From: Nakamurella aerolata
GTDB lineage: Bacteria; Actinomycetota; Actinomycetes; Mycobacteriales; Nakamurellaceae
Reading direction: 5' to 3'
NCBI RefSeq assembly: GCF_013002705.1
Contig: NZ_JABEND010000009.1
Location: forward strand, 95,718-159,717
Length of the DNA: 64,000 nt
Positions 42,708 through 51,705 of the stretch are shown in pieces. The position numbers and the translations under genes are program-made. Below the pieces are notes generated by a model that was not told the DNA's origin, did not search any database, and was given only the letters and a program-made list of their open reading frames with translations. Within the stretch, counting starts at the first letter, position 1. The number at the start of each line of letters is the position of its first letter.

Positions 42708-42767
42708 TGTTTGGTTGACTGCTTGGTCGGCCGCTTGGCTGGGTGCTTGGTTGGCCGCTTGGTTCGT
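42708..42767. repeat. 12-bp tandem repeat, five copies
   Basis: Units of about 12 bp with core GCTTGG at 42708, 42720, 42732, 42744 and 42756 (consensus TGCTTGGTTGGC, alternating). It ends 10 bp before the stop of the convergent symporter gene. Confidence 0.8.
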
Positions 42768-42776
42768 CGCCGGCCG

Positions 42777-44195
42777 TCAGGTCGACCGTGCCGCGCCGGC
42801 GAGCACCGGCTCCGGCGCCACCGGAGCGTCGGCGTCGAACGGATCGCCGGACCGCTTGGTGTTGTAGGTCTTCAGGTCGAGCAGCCCTTCGCGCTTGGCG
42901 ACGATGGTCGGCACCAGCGCCTGCCCTGCGACGTTCACCGCGGTGCGGCCCATGTCCAGGATCGGGTCGACCGCGAGCAGCAGACCGACGCCGGCCAGCG
43001 GCAGCCCGACGGTGGACAGCGTCAGGGTGAGCATGACGACGGCACCGGTGACGCCGGCGGTGGCGGCCGAGCCGACCACCGAGACCAACGCGATCAGCAG
43101 GTAGTCGGTGATCGACAGGTGCACGTTGAAGAACTGGGCGACGAAGATCGCCGACACCGCCGGATAGATCGCGGCGCAGCCGTCCATCTTGGTGGTGGCG
43201 CCGAGCGGGACGGCGAACCCGGCGTATGACTGCGGCACCCCGAGGTTGTGCACGGTGACCTGCTCGGTGACCGGCAACGTGCCGATCGAGCTCCGCGAGA
43301 CGAACCCGAGCTGGATCGCCGGCCAAGCCCCGCCGAAGAACTTCAGCGGCGACAACCCATTGGCGCGCAACAGGATCGGGTAGACAACGAACAGTACCAG
43401 CAGCAGGCCGACGTAGATGGCGATGGTGAACATGCCCAGCGATGCCAGGGAGTCCCAGCCGTAGCTGGCCACCGCCTTGCCGATCAATCCGAGAGTGCCG
43501 ATCGGGGCCAACCGGATCACCCACCAGAGCACCTTCTGGACGATCGCCAGCAGCGAGCGGTTGAACGCCAGGAACGGCTCTGCGGCCTTGCCGACCTTGA
43601 GCGCGGCGATGCCGATGGCGACCGAGATCACCAGCAGCTGCAGCACATTGAACGAGACGCCGCTGTCGCCGCCCTCCAGGGCCAGGATGTTGCCAGGCAC
43701 CAGGCCGGTGAGGAAGTCCCACCAGCCGCCCTGGGTGTCGACCGCCTCCGCGGCACTGGCGGCGACGGTGGTGTTCTCGCCTGGCCGGAAGATCAGGCCC
43801 AGCGCCATGCCGATGCTCACCGCGATCAGCGCGGTGATCCCGAACCACAGCAACGTTTTTCCGGCCAACCGGGCGGCGCCGGAGACGCCCCTGAGGTTGG
43901 CGATGCTGGCGATCACCGCGGTCACGATCAGGGGCACAACGATGACGCGCAGCAGCGTCACGAAGATGTTGCCGATCTCGGTGAGAGTGCTGGTGAGCCA
44001 GTTCGGGTCACCGTTGGGCAACTCGCCGATGCCGCGGGCGATCATGCCGAACACGACGCCGAGGACGAGGCCCGCAATCACCTGGGCGGCAAAGGGAATG
44101 CGTGCGAACGGATTGCGTGAGGGTTTGGCTGATTCTGCGGCCTCGGCGGCGGTAGTGCTTGCGGCCGAAGCTGATTCGGACGATGGAGTGCTCAC
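42777..44195 (-). CDS. DAACS-family dicarboxylate/amino acid:cation symporter (possible cystine transporter)
   Basis: 472 residues. The Glt_sym/SDF fold is clear: LTEIGNIFVTLLRVIVVPLI, GFVSRSSIGTLPVTEQVTVH (HP1-like serine-rich loop), PLGATTKMDGCAAIYPAVSA (Met-Asp-Gly unwound helix) and LPLAGVGLLLAVDPILDMGR plus TAVNVAG (substrate and sodium site). The family moves glutamate, aspartate, C4-dicarboxylates or cystine (TcyP). The GTG at 44195 is used. About 290 bp upstream, on the same strand, is a cysteine-type leader peptide, which points to cystine or another sulfur amino acid as substrate; this is inference. The tail is Pro/Ala-rich. Confidence 0.88.
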   Translation of the reverse strand: MSTPSSESASAASTTAAEAAESAKPSRNPFARIPFAAQVIAGLVLGVVFGMIARGIGELPNGDPNWLTSTLTEIGNIFVTLLRVIVVPLIVTAVIASIANLRGVSGAARLAGKTLLWFGITALIAVSIGMALGLIFRPGENTTVAASAAEAVDTQGGWWDFLTGLVPGNILALEGGDSGVSFNVLQLLVISVAIGIAALKVGKAAEPFLAFNRSLLAIVQKVLWWVIRLAPIGTLGLIGKAVASYGWDSLASLGMFTIAIYVGLLLVLFVVYPILLRANGLSPLKFFGGAWPAIQLGFVSRSSIGTLPVTEQVTVHNLGVPQSYAGFAVPLGATTKMDGCAAIYPAVSAIFVAQFFNVHLSITDYLLIALVSVVGSAATAGVTGAVVMLTLTLSTVGLPLAGVGLLLAVDPILDMGRTAVNVAGQALVPTIVAKREGLLDLKTYNTKRSGDPFDADAPVAPEPVLAGAARST

Positions 44196-44410
44196 GACGA
44201 GCCTTTCGTGACTTCGGCCTGGCAGCGGCCGGTTCGACTGCACACCGGGGTGCCGGCCCCGAAACGACGGGACGCAGCGCCGGTGGTGCCGGGGGTGACG
44301 GTCAATGGCGGAACGCCGCCGGTGCCCGATGGGTAGGGGCAGCGCGGGCGACCTGACAGCGAGAGCTTGGCCGGCCACTGCGGATCAGCGCGGGGTCCGA
44401 CCCGTTTGAA

Positions 44411-44476
44411 TCAGGGCAGGAACTGGATCTTGGGGAGCTGAATGTTGGCGAGCTGGATCTTGGGGAGCTGGATCAC
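44411..44476 (-). CDS. Possible 21-residue micropeptide made of IQLPK/IQLAN repeats
   Basis: A GTG at 44476 opens a frame ending with TGA at 44411-44413. It encodes a pentapeptide repeat: IQLPK, IQLAN, IQLPK, IQFLP. The start is 9 nt beyond the stop of the leader peptide, so ribosomes leaving the leader could restart here. There is no Shine-Dalgarno sequence. It may be a fortuitous reading of the 15-bp DNA repeat, so confidence that it is translated is low. Confidence 0.3.
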   Translation of the reverse strand: MIQLPKIQLANIQLPKIQFLP

Positions 44477-44479
44477 AGC
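44420..44479. repeat. Four 15-bp tandem repeats in the symporter leader region
   Basis: Units at 44420, 44435, 44450 and 44465, consensus GAGCTGGATCTTGGG; units 1 and 3 differ at one base. On the minus strand the block encodes the IQLPK-type repeat. The rest of the 44196-44664 gap is the leader peptide, the symporter's untranslated leader (44196-44410, no feature recognised) and the HEPN-MNT promoter. Confidence 0.85.
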
Positions 44480-44484
44480 TGAAA

Positions 44485-44568
44485 CTAGCTCAGGGCAGCC
44501 GGACACGCCGCGGTGACCACGCGACCGAAGTCCACGTGGTACCGCCTGGTCAACAGCTGTGTGTGCAC
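44485..44568 (-). CDS. Putative cysteine/sulfur-responsive leader peptide
   Basis: 27 residues from a GTG at 44568 to TAG at 44485-44487. It contains LLTRRYHVDFGRVVTAAC, which fits the actinobacterial putative-leader-peptide pattern RR-x-H-x-D-x-x-R-V-x-x-A-x-C seen upstream of sulfur and cysteine genes. A -10 box TAGGCT (plus 44576-44581) lies 7 nt before the GTG, so the peptide would be read from the first base of a leaderless mRNA, as known for mycobacterial cysteine leaders. Stalling at the Cys codon near the end would report cysteine supply. The downstream gene on this strand is the DAACS symporter. Confidence 0.6.
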   Translation of the reverse strand: MHTQLLTRRYHVDFGRVVTAACPAALS

Positions 44569-44636
44569 GCAGGACAGCCTAGTCCCTCGGCGTCCTGATC
44601 TCATCCCCTAGCAGATGGGGTCGCGGCCTGGCGACC

Positions 44637-44658
44637 GCGATATAACTGGCGATATCAT
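44637..44658 (+). promoter_or_regulatory. Promoter/operator of the HEPN-MNT pair
   Basis: Two direct copies of GCGATAT (44637-44643 and 44649-44655), spaced 12 bp, overlap a -10 box TATCAT (44653-44658) that lies 6 nt before the ATG at 44665. The fused HTH domain of the MNT protein is a good candidate for binding these repeats. Confidence 0.55.
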
Positions 44659-44664
44659 CTCTTC

Positions 44665-45096
44665 ATGGATCTGCGGCGGCTCCGGCTGCGCGCTGGGCTG
44701 TCCCAGCGTGAACTTGCCGCCCGAACCGGGATCGCCCAGCCGAACATCTCCGCGTATGAATCAGGCCGGCTGACCCCGAGCCCCGCGACAAGAGCGCGGA
44801 TAGCAGCTGCTACCCGGATGCGACCGTCACGCCTTGCCTTTCGCATGCGGGCGCAGGTCATTGCCGCGGCTGAACGGCACCACGCGACGGCCGTGCGCGT
44901 CTTCGGTTCGGCCGGCACGTCGTCCGACACCATCGATTCCGATCTGGATCTTCTGGTGCATTTCACCGATGAGGCGACGCTGTACGATCAAGTCGGCCTG
45001 ACCGAAGAGCTAGAGCACCTCCTGGGCATCAAGGTGGATGTGATCTCCGACGGTGCCCCCGGAGCCGAGCGAATCCGGAACGCGGTTCTGTTATGA
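44665..45096 (+). CDS. MNT nucleotidyltransferase antitoxin with N-terminal XRE HTH
   Basis: 143 residues. An XRE helix-turn-helix (RLRLRAGLSQRELAARTGIA, QPNISAYESGRLTPSPATRA) is joined to a minimal nucleotidyltransferase with the catalytic GS-x10-D-x-D in FGSAGTSSDTIDSDLDLLVH. MNT antitoxins neutralise HEPN RNases by adding AMP groups to a tyrosine near the active site. The HTH gives it its own autoregulation. The stop overlaps the HEPN start as ATGA. Unlike the other TA loci here both partners are intact. Confidence 0.88.
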   Translation: MDLRRLRLRAGLSQRELAARTGIAQPNISAYESGRLTPSPATRARIAAATRMRPSRLAFRMRAQVIAAAERHHATAVRVFGSAGTSSDTIDSDLDLLVHFTDEATLYDQVGLTEELEHLLGIKVDVISDGAPGAERIRNAVLL

Positions 45097-45437
45097 GCAA
45101 CACCGAGGTCACTGGAATCCTCGTGGACATGCTGCGCTTCGCCGATGAGATCGATGAGTACGTCGTCACTCTCGGCGAGGAGAACTTCTACACCTCACGT
45201 CCGACGCAGCTTGTCGCCGAGGCGCTGTTGCACCGGCTCGGCGAAGCGGTCGCGCGACTGGATCGACAGGTTCCTCGGTTCATTGCTTCGCACCCTGAAA
45301 TCGAGTGGGGGAAGATGAAAGGGATGCGCAACATCGTTGCCCACGAGTACGGATTCATCGACTACCGAATCGTGTGGAGGGCGCTGACCGTTGCGCTTCC
45401 CCGCGATGTGAGGGCCATCCGCGCGCTGCTCGAGTAA
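45093..45437 (+). CDS. HEPN-domain RNase toxin
   Basis: 114 residues of the DUF86/HepT type. The RNase motif R-x4-H followed by a tyrosine is intact in KGMRNIVAHEYGFIDYRIVW, including the Tyr that MntA-type antitoxins modify. Upstream helices ILVDMLRFADEIDEYVVTLG and VAEALLHRLGEAVARLDRQV fit the HEPN bundle. Translationally coupled to the MNT gene. Converges with the GH30 gene. Confidence 0.88.
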   Translation: MSNTEVTGILVDMLRFADEIDEYVVTLGEENFYTSRPTQLVAEALLHRLGEAVARLDRQVPRFIASHPEIEWGKMKGMRNIVAHEYGFIDYRIVWRALTVALPRDVRAIRALLE

Positions 45438-45453
45438 GGCTGCGCTGGCGCGG

Positions 45454-46953
45454 TCAGCTGCCGTTGACGCGGGTGCTGGAGTTCAGCACCACCACGGTGG
45501 TGACCGAGCCGTCGCGGAATGCGACGGTGGACAGGTTGCCGGCGTTGGTCGAGGCCACCTGAATCGCGCCGGGACGCACGAAGCGGGCGAACTGGCCGAA
45601 GAAGTAGAAGTCCTGAGAGCGCTGGAACGAGCCGTCCGGGTTGACGGTCAGCATGCCGCGGCAGGTTTGGCAGGCCTCGTTGGTGTTCAGGTGCGGATCG
45701 CCGTCGGCGGTTTGCGCCAGCGACCAGTAGATCGACCCCGTCGATCCGTTCCGCAGCGGCCCGATCAGCAGGTGGGCCACCTCCCAACCCAGGTTGCCCG
45801 CCACGTTGGACGACTGGTCGACGAAGCCGGAGCATTCGGTCATCAACGTCGGGACGGCCCTGGTCTGGCCCGGGTAGTCGGTGCCGGCGTAGCAGTGGTA
45901 GCCGATCGCATCGACCGTGCCGCTACCGGTCAACGCATCGACATACGTCCGATCGTCCCAATTGTGATCCCAGCCGAGAACGCCGACATCGCCGGGCAGC
46001 CGCTGCTGCAGCGCGCCGGCGAGCGCGATCTCGTCGGCCGCGCTCATCAGGGTGGTGGGCATCTGTGTCTTGCAGTTCTGCGGCTCGTTCTGCATCGACA
46101 CCAGCCACGGCCGGAGCCCGAAACCGCTGTAGGCATCGACGTACCTGCGGAAGTAGTCCGCGTACTCGCCGGCCTTGGCAGCATCGAACTCGTTCTGGGC
46201 CGTCGCGCAGTCGTTACCGGTCAACTTGCCGCCGCGCTTGGCCCAGGCCGGTGCCGACCACGGCGTCCCGATCAGCTTGAAGTCGTTGCCCACCTTGCTT
46301 TTTGCCTTCTGCAGCATGGCGATCTGCCGGCGATCGCTAGGCTGGGCGGCCACCGAGAAGCTACCCATGGTGTCTTCATAGGTGTGGACGTCGCTGCCGT
46401 CAGCCATCAGGTCGCTCGAACCCATCGGCGATCGCGCGATCGTCAACCCGGCCTGCTTGTTTCCGGTGCCGAACAGCGCAGCGATCATCGCACCGGGACG
46501 GCGCTGCAGCAGCGCGGCCGCCGAATCCGTCATGGCGCCGCCGAAGCCGTCGATACGCTGATAGGTCTTCGAAACATCGACATTGATGGTCGCCGTCGGC
46601 TGCCCGGTGGCGGCGACCCGGTAGCTGTCCATCGCATACCTGAACCCTGCACCGTCGGCGGCGGTCAGCGTGACGCGCGGCTGCTGCCCGTCCCTGATCA
46701 CGTAGGTGGCGACAGAATCGGCCGGCTGCGTCGTCACGAACGAGCGGCCGCCGCCGGCAATCGTGAACGTCACCGGATTCGGCCCGACATCGGGCATCAC
46801 GCCGCCGCCTGGCGGCGAGACGGCCTTGGTCTGCGGCGCCGCCGTGATCGCCGGTGGGCCGGCGGCGCCGATCAGCAGCAGGGCTGCCGTCGCCGGCAAT
46901 GCCAGCGCGCACAGCGAGTTTTTGGGCAGGCGCGGATAGCTGTGCTTCGTCAT
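45454..46953 (-). CDS. Secreted GH30-family glycosidase (glucosylceramidase-like)
   Basis: 499 residues. A signal peptide (ALALPATAALLLIGAAGPPA) is followed by the GH30 barrel. The acid/base Glu is in PWLVSMQNEPQNCKTQMPTT and the nucleophile Glu in VPTLMTECSGFVDQSSNVAG. The DGFGGAMTDSAAALLQRRPG start and the C-terminal beta-domain (GAIQVASTNAGNLSTVAFRD) are present. Likely exo-acting on beta-glucosides or beta-xylosides. The ATG at 46953 is preferred to one 19 codons upstream because the signal peptide then has normal length. Confidence 0.9.
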   Translation of the reverse strand: MTKHSYPRLPKNSLCALALPATAALLLIGAAGPPAITAAPQTKAVSPPGGGVMPDVGPNPVTFTIAGGGRSFVTTQPADSVATYVIRDGQQPRVTLTAADGAGFRYAMDSYRVAATGQPTATINVDVSKTYQRIDGFGGAMTDSAAALLQRRPGAMIAALFGTGNKQAGLTIARSPMGSSDLMADGSDVHTYEDTMGSFSVAAQPSDRRQIAMLQKAKSKVGNDFKLIGTPWSAPAWAKRGGKLTGNDCATAQNEFDAAKAGEYADYFRRYVDAYSGFGLRPWLVSMQNEPQNCKTQMPTTLMSAADEIALAGALQQRLPGDVGVLGWDHNWDDRTYVDALTGSGTVDAIGYHCYAGTDYPGQTRAVPTLMTECSGFVDQSSNVAGNLGWEVAHLLIGPLRNGSTGSIYWSLAQTADGDPHLNTNEACQTCRGMLTVNPDGSFQRSQDFYFFGQFARFVRPGAIQVASTNAGNLSTVAFRDGSVTTVVVLNSSTRVNGS

Positions 46954-47068
46954 CAGTCTCGCTCTTCGGGGTAGTCGTGCGAGGCGGAAGGAAAACCGAC
47001 CGTTGTCCAACCGGGTGGTGCCGACCTAGTGTTGCACCGGAGTCAAGACCCCTGACTCGGCGCCGGCC

Positions 47069-47791
<723 letters not shown>

Positions 47792-47848
47792 GCATAGTAC
47801 GAGCGTCGTTCCGGGTCGGACTATTCCCCGATCGGCCGCGCAGCGCCG

Positions 47849-47894
47849 GTGCGCCGTTGGCCCCGTGCGCCGTTGACCCCGTGCGCCCTTGGCC
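47849..47894. repeat. 16-bp tandem repeat, 2.9 copies
   Basis: Units at 47849-47864, 47865-47880 and 47881-47894, consensus GTGCGCCGTTGGCCCC, in the divergent msrA-pitA intergenic region. The remaining 160 bp to the pitA start shows no further feature. Confidence 0.75.
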
Positions 47895-48058
47895 ATGTCG
47901 CGAATCCGGGTCCAGTGCGGATCTCGGGCGGAAAATCGCCGCGAAATCAGCACTGGCCGGCGATCGGCGACAACGCAGCGGCCGGACCGCGTGAACATTG
48001 AGTAAACGCGGCTCCCCAGCCTCTTCCAAAACCTATCGATCGGCCGCAGACTGTCGAG

Positions 48059-49291
48059 GTGAGCGCCGAGTTCGTGATCCTGGCCCTTGTGGTGGTCACC
48101 GCGCTGGGGTTCGACTTCACCAACGGCTTCCACGACACCGGCAACGCCATGGCAACGTCCATCGCCACCGGGGCGCTGAAGCCCAAGGTTGCCGTCGGGT
48201 TGTCCGCGGTGCTGAACCTGGTGGGCGCCTTCCTGTCGGTCGAAGTCGCGTTGACCGTCACCAACGCCGTGATCAAGGTGCAGGGCGCCGACGGTGCCCC
48301 GAAACCGGAGTTCCTGGCCGACCAGGGCGTTCCGCTGCTGCTGATCGTGCTGGCCGGGCTGGTCGGCGGCATCGTCTGGAACATGGCGACCTGGCTGCTC
48401 GGCCTGCCGTCGTCGTCCAGCCACGCGCTGTTCGGCGGCCTGATCGGCGCCGCCATCGCCGCGCTCGGGTTCGGCGGCGTCAACTGGGTGGGCGACGGCA
48501 GCAAGCTCGACGGCGTTGTCGGCAAGGTGATCCTGCCCGCGCTGTTCTCCCCCGTCGTTGCGGGTGTGGTGGCCGGCATCGGCACCTGGCTGATCTTCCG
48601 GATCACCGCGGGAGTGGCGCAGCGGTTCCGGGAGACCGGGTTTCGCTGGGGACAGATCGGCTCGGCCTCGCTGGTGTCACTGGCCCACGGCACCAACGAC
48701 GCCCAGAAGACGATGGGCGTCATCACGCTGGCGCTGATCGCCTCCGGGCACTGGCAGTCCACCACCGGCATCCCGTTCTGGGTGAAGCTGGCGTGTGCGC
48801 TGGCCATCGCGGCGGGCACCTACATCGGCGGCTGGCGGGTGATCCGCACCCTCGGCAAGGGCCTGGTGGAGATCAGCTCGCCGCAGGGCATGGCCGCCGA
48901 GAGCGCCTCGGCGGCAACCATTCTGGCGTCGAGCCACCTGGGGTTCGCGCTGTCGACCACGCATGTGGCCACCGGCGCGATCCTGGGCAGCGGGGTGGGT
49001 AGGCGCGGTGCAACGGTGCGTTGGGGCGTCGCCGGCCGGATGGTCATCGCCTGGCTGATCACGCTGCCGTCGGCGGCGGCGGTCGGCGCGGTGATGTGGT
49101 GGATCGGGCACCTGCTCGGTGGGCTGGCCGGCTCGCTGGTGGTGTTCGGGATTCTGGTGGTGTCCGCGGCCGGCATGTACCTGCGTTCGCGCAAGACCGC
49201 GGTGCATGCCGGCAACGTCAACAACGAGTGGGACGGCAAGGTCGGCATTCCCGCCACCGGCGAGACCAGCAAGGAGCTGACCCGTGCATAA
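48059..49291 (+). CDS. pitA: Low-affinity inorganic phosphate transporter PitA
   Basis: 410-residue PiT-family phosphate:cation symporter. Both PiT signatures are present: [20 protein letters not shown] near the N-terminus and [20 protein letters not shown] in the second half. About ten membrane segments. GTG start at 48059. It is followed by two small genes with overlapping ends, the same order as M. tuberculosis Rv0545c (pitA), Rv0544c and Rv0543c. Confidence 0.95.
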   Translation: MSAEFVILALVVVTALGFDFTNGFHDTGNAMATSIATGALKPKVAVGLSAVLNLVGAFLSVEVALTVTNAVIKVQGADGAPKPEFLADQGVPLLLIVLAGLVGGIVWNMATWLLGLPSSSSHALFGGLIGAAIAALGFGGVNWVGDGSKLDGVVGKVILPALFSPVVAGVVAGIGTWLIFRITAGVAQRFRETGFRWGQIGSASLVSLAHGTNDAQKTMGVITLALIASGHWQSTTGIPFWVKLACALAIAAGTYIGGWRVIRTLGKGLVEISSPQGMAAESASAATILASSHLGFALSTTHVATGAILGSGVGRRGATVRWGVAGRMVIAWLITLPSAAAVGAVMWWIGHLLGGLAGSLVVFGILVVSAAGMYLRSRKTAVHAGNVNNEWDGKVGIPATGETSKELTRA

Positions 49292-49586
49292 CATCTCGCT
49301 CGCCTTGGACGGCGCCTGGAAGGTGCTGCTGGTCTCGCTGGCGCTCGGGGCCGGACTGCCCGCGTTGTTCGCGATCGGCATCAAGGCGATGGCGTTCGGT
49401 ACCGGAGGCGACGCCGAAACCGACCATGCCGCACCGCATCCGGTCGGCCGGGTGGTGGCAATGGTGTGCTTCGCGGTGGTGGTGGCGGTGGCGCTGCTGG
49501 GCATCCTGTTCATCGTCGCCAGCGGCATGGGCAAGGCTCTCAGCTTCGAGCACATCTACCCGACCATCGTCGACAAGGGGCACTGA
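49284..49586 (+). CDS. Small membrane protein of the pitA operon (Rv0544c-like)
   Basis: 100 residues with two membrane segments (KVLLVSLALGAGLPALFAIG and VVAMVCFAVVVAVALLGILF). GTG start overlaps the pitA stop by 8 bp; its own TGA overlaps the next ATG (TGATG). Conserved position downstream of pitA suggests an accessory role in phosphate transport, but no function is known. Confidence 0.8.
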   Translation: MHNISLALDGAWKVLLVSLALGAGLPALFAIGIKAMAFGTGGDAETDHAAPHPVGRVVAMVCFAVVVAVALLGILFIVASGMGKALSFEHIYPTIVDKGH

Positions 49587-49879
49587 TGGCCGTCGGTTTT
49601 CTTGGCAAGGTGGTGGACTGGCTGCGCGAGGGCTACCCCACCGGAATCCCGGCCAAGGACACAATTCCGGTGCTGGCGCTGCTGCGCCGCCGGCTGACCC
49701 CGCAGGAGGTTGCCGAGGTCGCGGCCGAGCTGCGGGCGCAGGGGCTGATGGAGCCGGACAGGGCGGATGTGGGCAGCGAGATCACCAAGATCACCGACGA
49801 GCTGCCGCATCCGGAAGACCTGCAGCGGGTGTTCGACCACCTGGCGTTCCGCGGTTTTCCCGACCACGGCACCGACTAG
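49586..49879 (+). CDS. DUF3349 protein
   Basis: 97 residues homologous to M. tuberculosis Rv0543c. Key segments are GFLGKVVDWLREGYPTGIPA, KDTIPVLALLRRRLTPQEV, and ITKITDELPHPEDLQRVFDH. Mycobacterial homologues are small helical proteins of unknown function. It is translationally coupled to the preceding membrane protein gene. Confidence 0.9.
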   Translation: MAVGFLGKVVDWLREGYPTGIPAKDTIPVLALLRRRLTPQEVAEVAAELRAQGLMEPDRADVGSEITKITDELPHPEDLQRVFDHLAFRGFPDHGTD

Positions 49880-49925
49880 CGCCGCACGGGTCGGCGGGAG
49901 CGGTTGCAGCTCATAGCATTCAGCT

Positions 49926-51626
49926 ATGCAGTATTTCCTGATCGCCGGTGCCGCCGTGCTGTTGATCGTGCTGGCTTCGTTTTTCTCCCGCCGCACCGGC
50001 ATTGCCGCCCCACTGCTGTTGGTACTGCTCGGGATCGGCGGCAGCTACCTGCCGGGCGTACCCGATATCACCATCAACCCGGAACTGGTGCTTGCCGGCA
50101 TTCTTCCTCCGCTGTTGTATGCCAGCGCGGTTCGCCTTCCGGTGATGGATTTTCGCCGCAACGTGAAGATGATCGGCTGGCTGTCCGTTGTGCTGGTGGT
50201 GGTCTCCGCGGTGGTGGTCGGTGTGGTGCTGCACGCGCTGTTCCCGCAGATCCCGCTCGGGTTGTGGATCGCGCTGGGAGCCGTGGTCAGCCCGACAGAT
50301 GCGGTGGCGGCCACCTCGGTCGGCAAACGACTGGGGTTGCCGCATCGGCTGATGACGGTGCTGGAGGGCGAGTCGCTGGTCAACGACGCGTCCGCGCTGG
50401 TGGTGCTGCGGACGGCGCTCGCCGCGGTCAGCGGCAGCTTCTCGTTCGGTCGCGCCGTCGGCGAGTTCGCGGTGGCGGTGCTGGTCGCCGTCGTCGTCGG
50501 TGTTGTGGTCGGGTATGCCACCTGCTGGTTGCGTTCCAGGCTGGACGATCCGGTGCTGAACAGCACGGTGTCTTTCACGGTCCCGTTCGCCGCGTACTTC
50601 CCGGCCGAGGAGCTGCACGCGTCCGGTGTGCTCGCCGCCGTCGTCGCCGGATTGGTCACCGGAACGGTTGGGGCGAGGCGATTCTCGGCGCGGGTGCGGC
50701 AGACCGACAACACCAACTGGGCGACGTTGAGCTTTGTCGGGGAAAGTGCGTTGTTCCTGTTGATGGGTCTGCAGCTGCCGGCCCTGGCGCGATCGTTGAC
50801 CGATGATTCGGTGGGACTGGTGGTCGTCGGGACGGTGGTCACGCTGCTACTGCTCGTCGCGTTGCGTGCGGTGGGGGTGCTGCTGCCGATTCTGAACGAG
50901 CGCCGGTTGCCGCAGCGGCAGGCCTAGGCACGGCAGCGGCTGGCCGGCGTCGACCAGCGTCTCGCGCAGGCCGAACCCGCGTCGGACCGACAGCAACGGC
51001 GGGTGGACGCGATGCAGCGCCGATTGGCACAGGGCAAGGCCGACTTGGATTTCCGGGAGAACGAGCAGCTGGGCGCGCGGGGTGGACTGGTGATCGCCTG
51101 GGCCGGGATGCGCGGCGCCATCACGGTGGCGGCGGCGCAGACCATTCCGGAGGACATGCCGCACCGGTCGACGATCGTGCTGATCGCCTTTCTGGTGGCG
51201 GCGGCGACGCTGCCCGGCTTCGGGTCGACACTGCCTGCCGTGATTCGCCGGATGCACTTCACCGGGCCGAGCCGCCAGGAGAAGGGTGAGGAGCTGATGA
51301 GCCTGATGCAGTCGGCGGTGCAGTCCGCCGTCGACGAGCTGGGACCGCTCAAGGACCAGACGATCGATGGCAAGCCGATCGACCCGCAGGTGGCCGAGCG
51401 GACCCTGCAACGCTTCAAGCCGATGTTCGCGGGTGAACGTGACGACCGGCCCCGGCCATCGTCCGACGCCCGCGACCAGCTGACCGAGCTGCAGCGCCGG
51501 TACCTGGACGCCATGCGAGATGCCGTCCTGCAGGAGCAGAGCATCGGCAGCTACCGCACCGACACCTACACCACCGCGCTGGCGCTGCTGGACGCACAGC
51601 AGTCACGCCTTGAGGGGTTCCACTGA
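49926..51626 (+). pseudogene. Na+/H+ antiporter (CPA1, NhaP-like) interrupted by an in-frame amber codon
   Basis: The first 333 codons encode a CPA1 antiporter core: GIGGSYLPGVPDITINPELV, IALGAVVSPTDAVAATSVGK (transport Asp), LEGESLVNDASALVVLRTAL and FVGESALFLLMGLQLPALAR. At 50925-50927 the frame meets TAG directly after RLPQRQA. The same frame continues without a shift through ARQRLAGVDQRLAQAEPASD, the last transport helix region GGLVIAWAGMRGAITVAAAQ and a C-terminal cytoplasmic tail ending at 51626. One C-to-T change (CAG to TAG) would explain it. The ATG at 49926 has TAGCAT 6 nt upstream. Alternatively the two halves are made separately, which is less likely because the break lies inside a membrane protein. 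Confidence 0.85.
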
Positions 51627-51705
51627 CGTGACGGTCAGCGGCCGTGAGCTCGGGGCGGCGTCGCGACCCCGCCGTGACGAGGCCGCGACGCCGACACCGC
51701 GGGCG

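Noticed and set aside
47792..48424. Upstream extension of the msrA frame
   Set aside because: Overlaps the divergent pitA gene and its promoter, and the sequence has no MsrA similarity; start at 47791 retained.
50925..50927. Pyrrolysine or programmed readthrough at the antiporter TAG
   Set aside because: No pyrrolysine system or recoding element is visible; a simple nonsense mutation explains it better.
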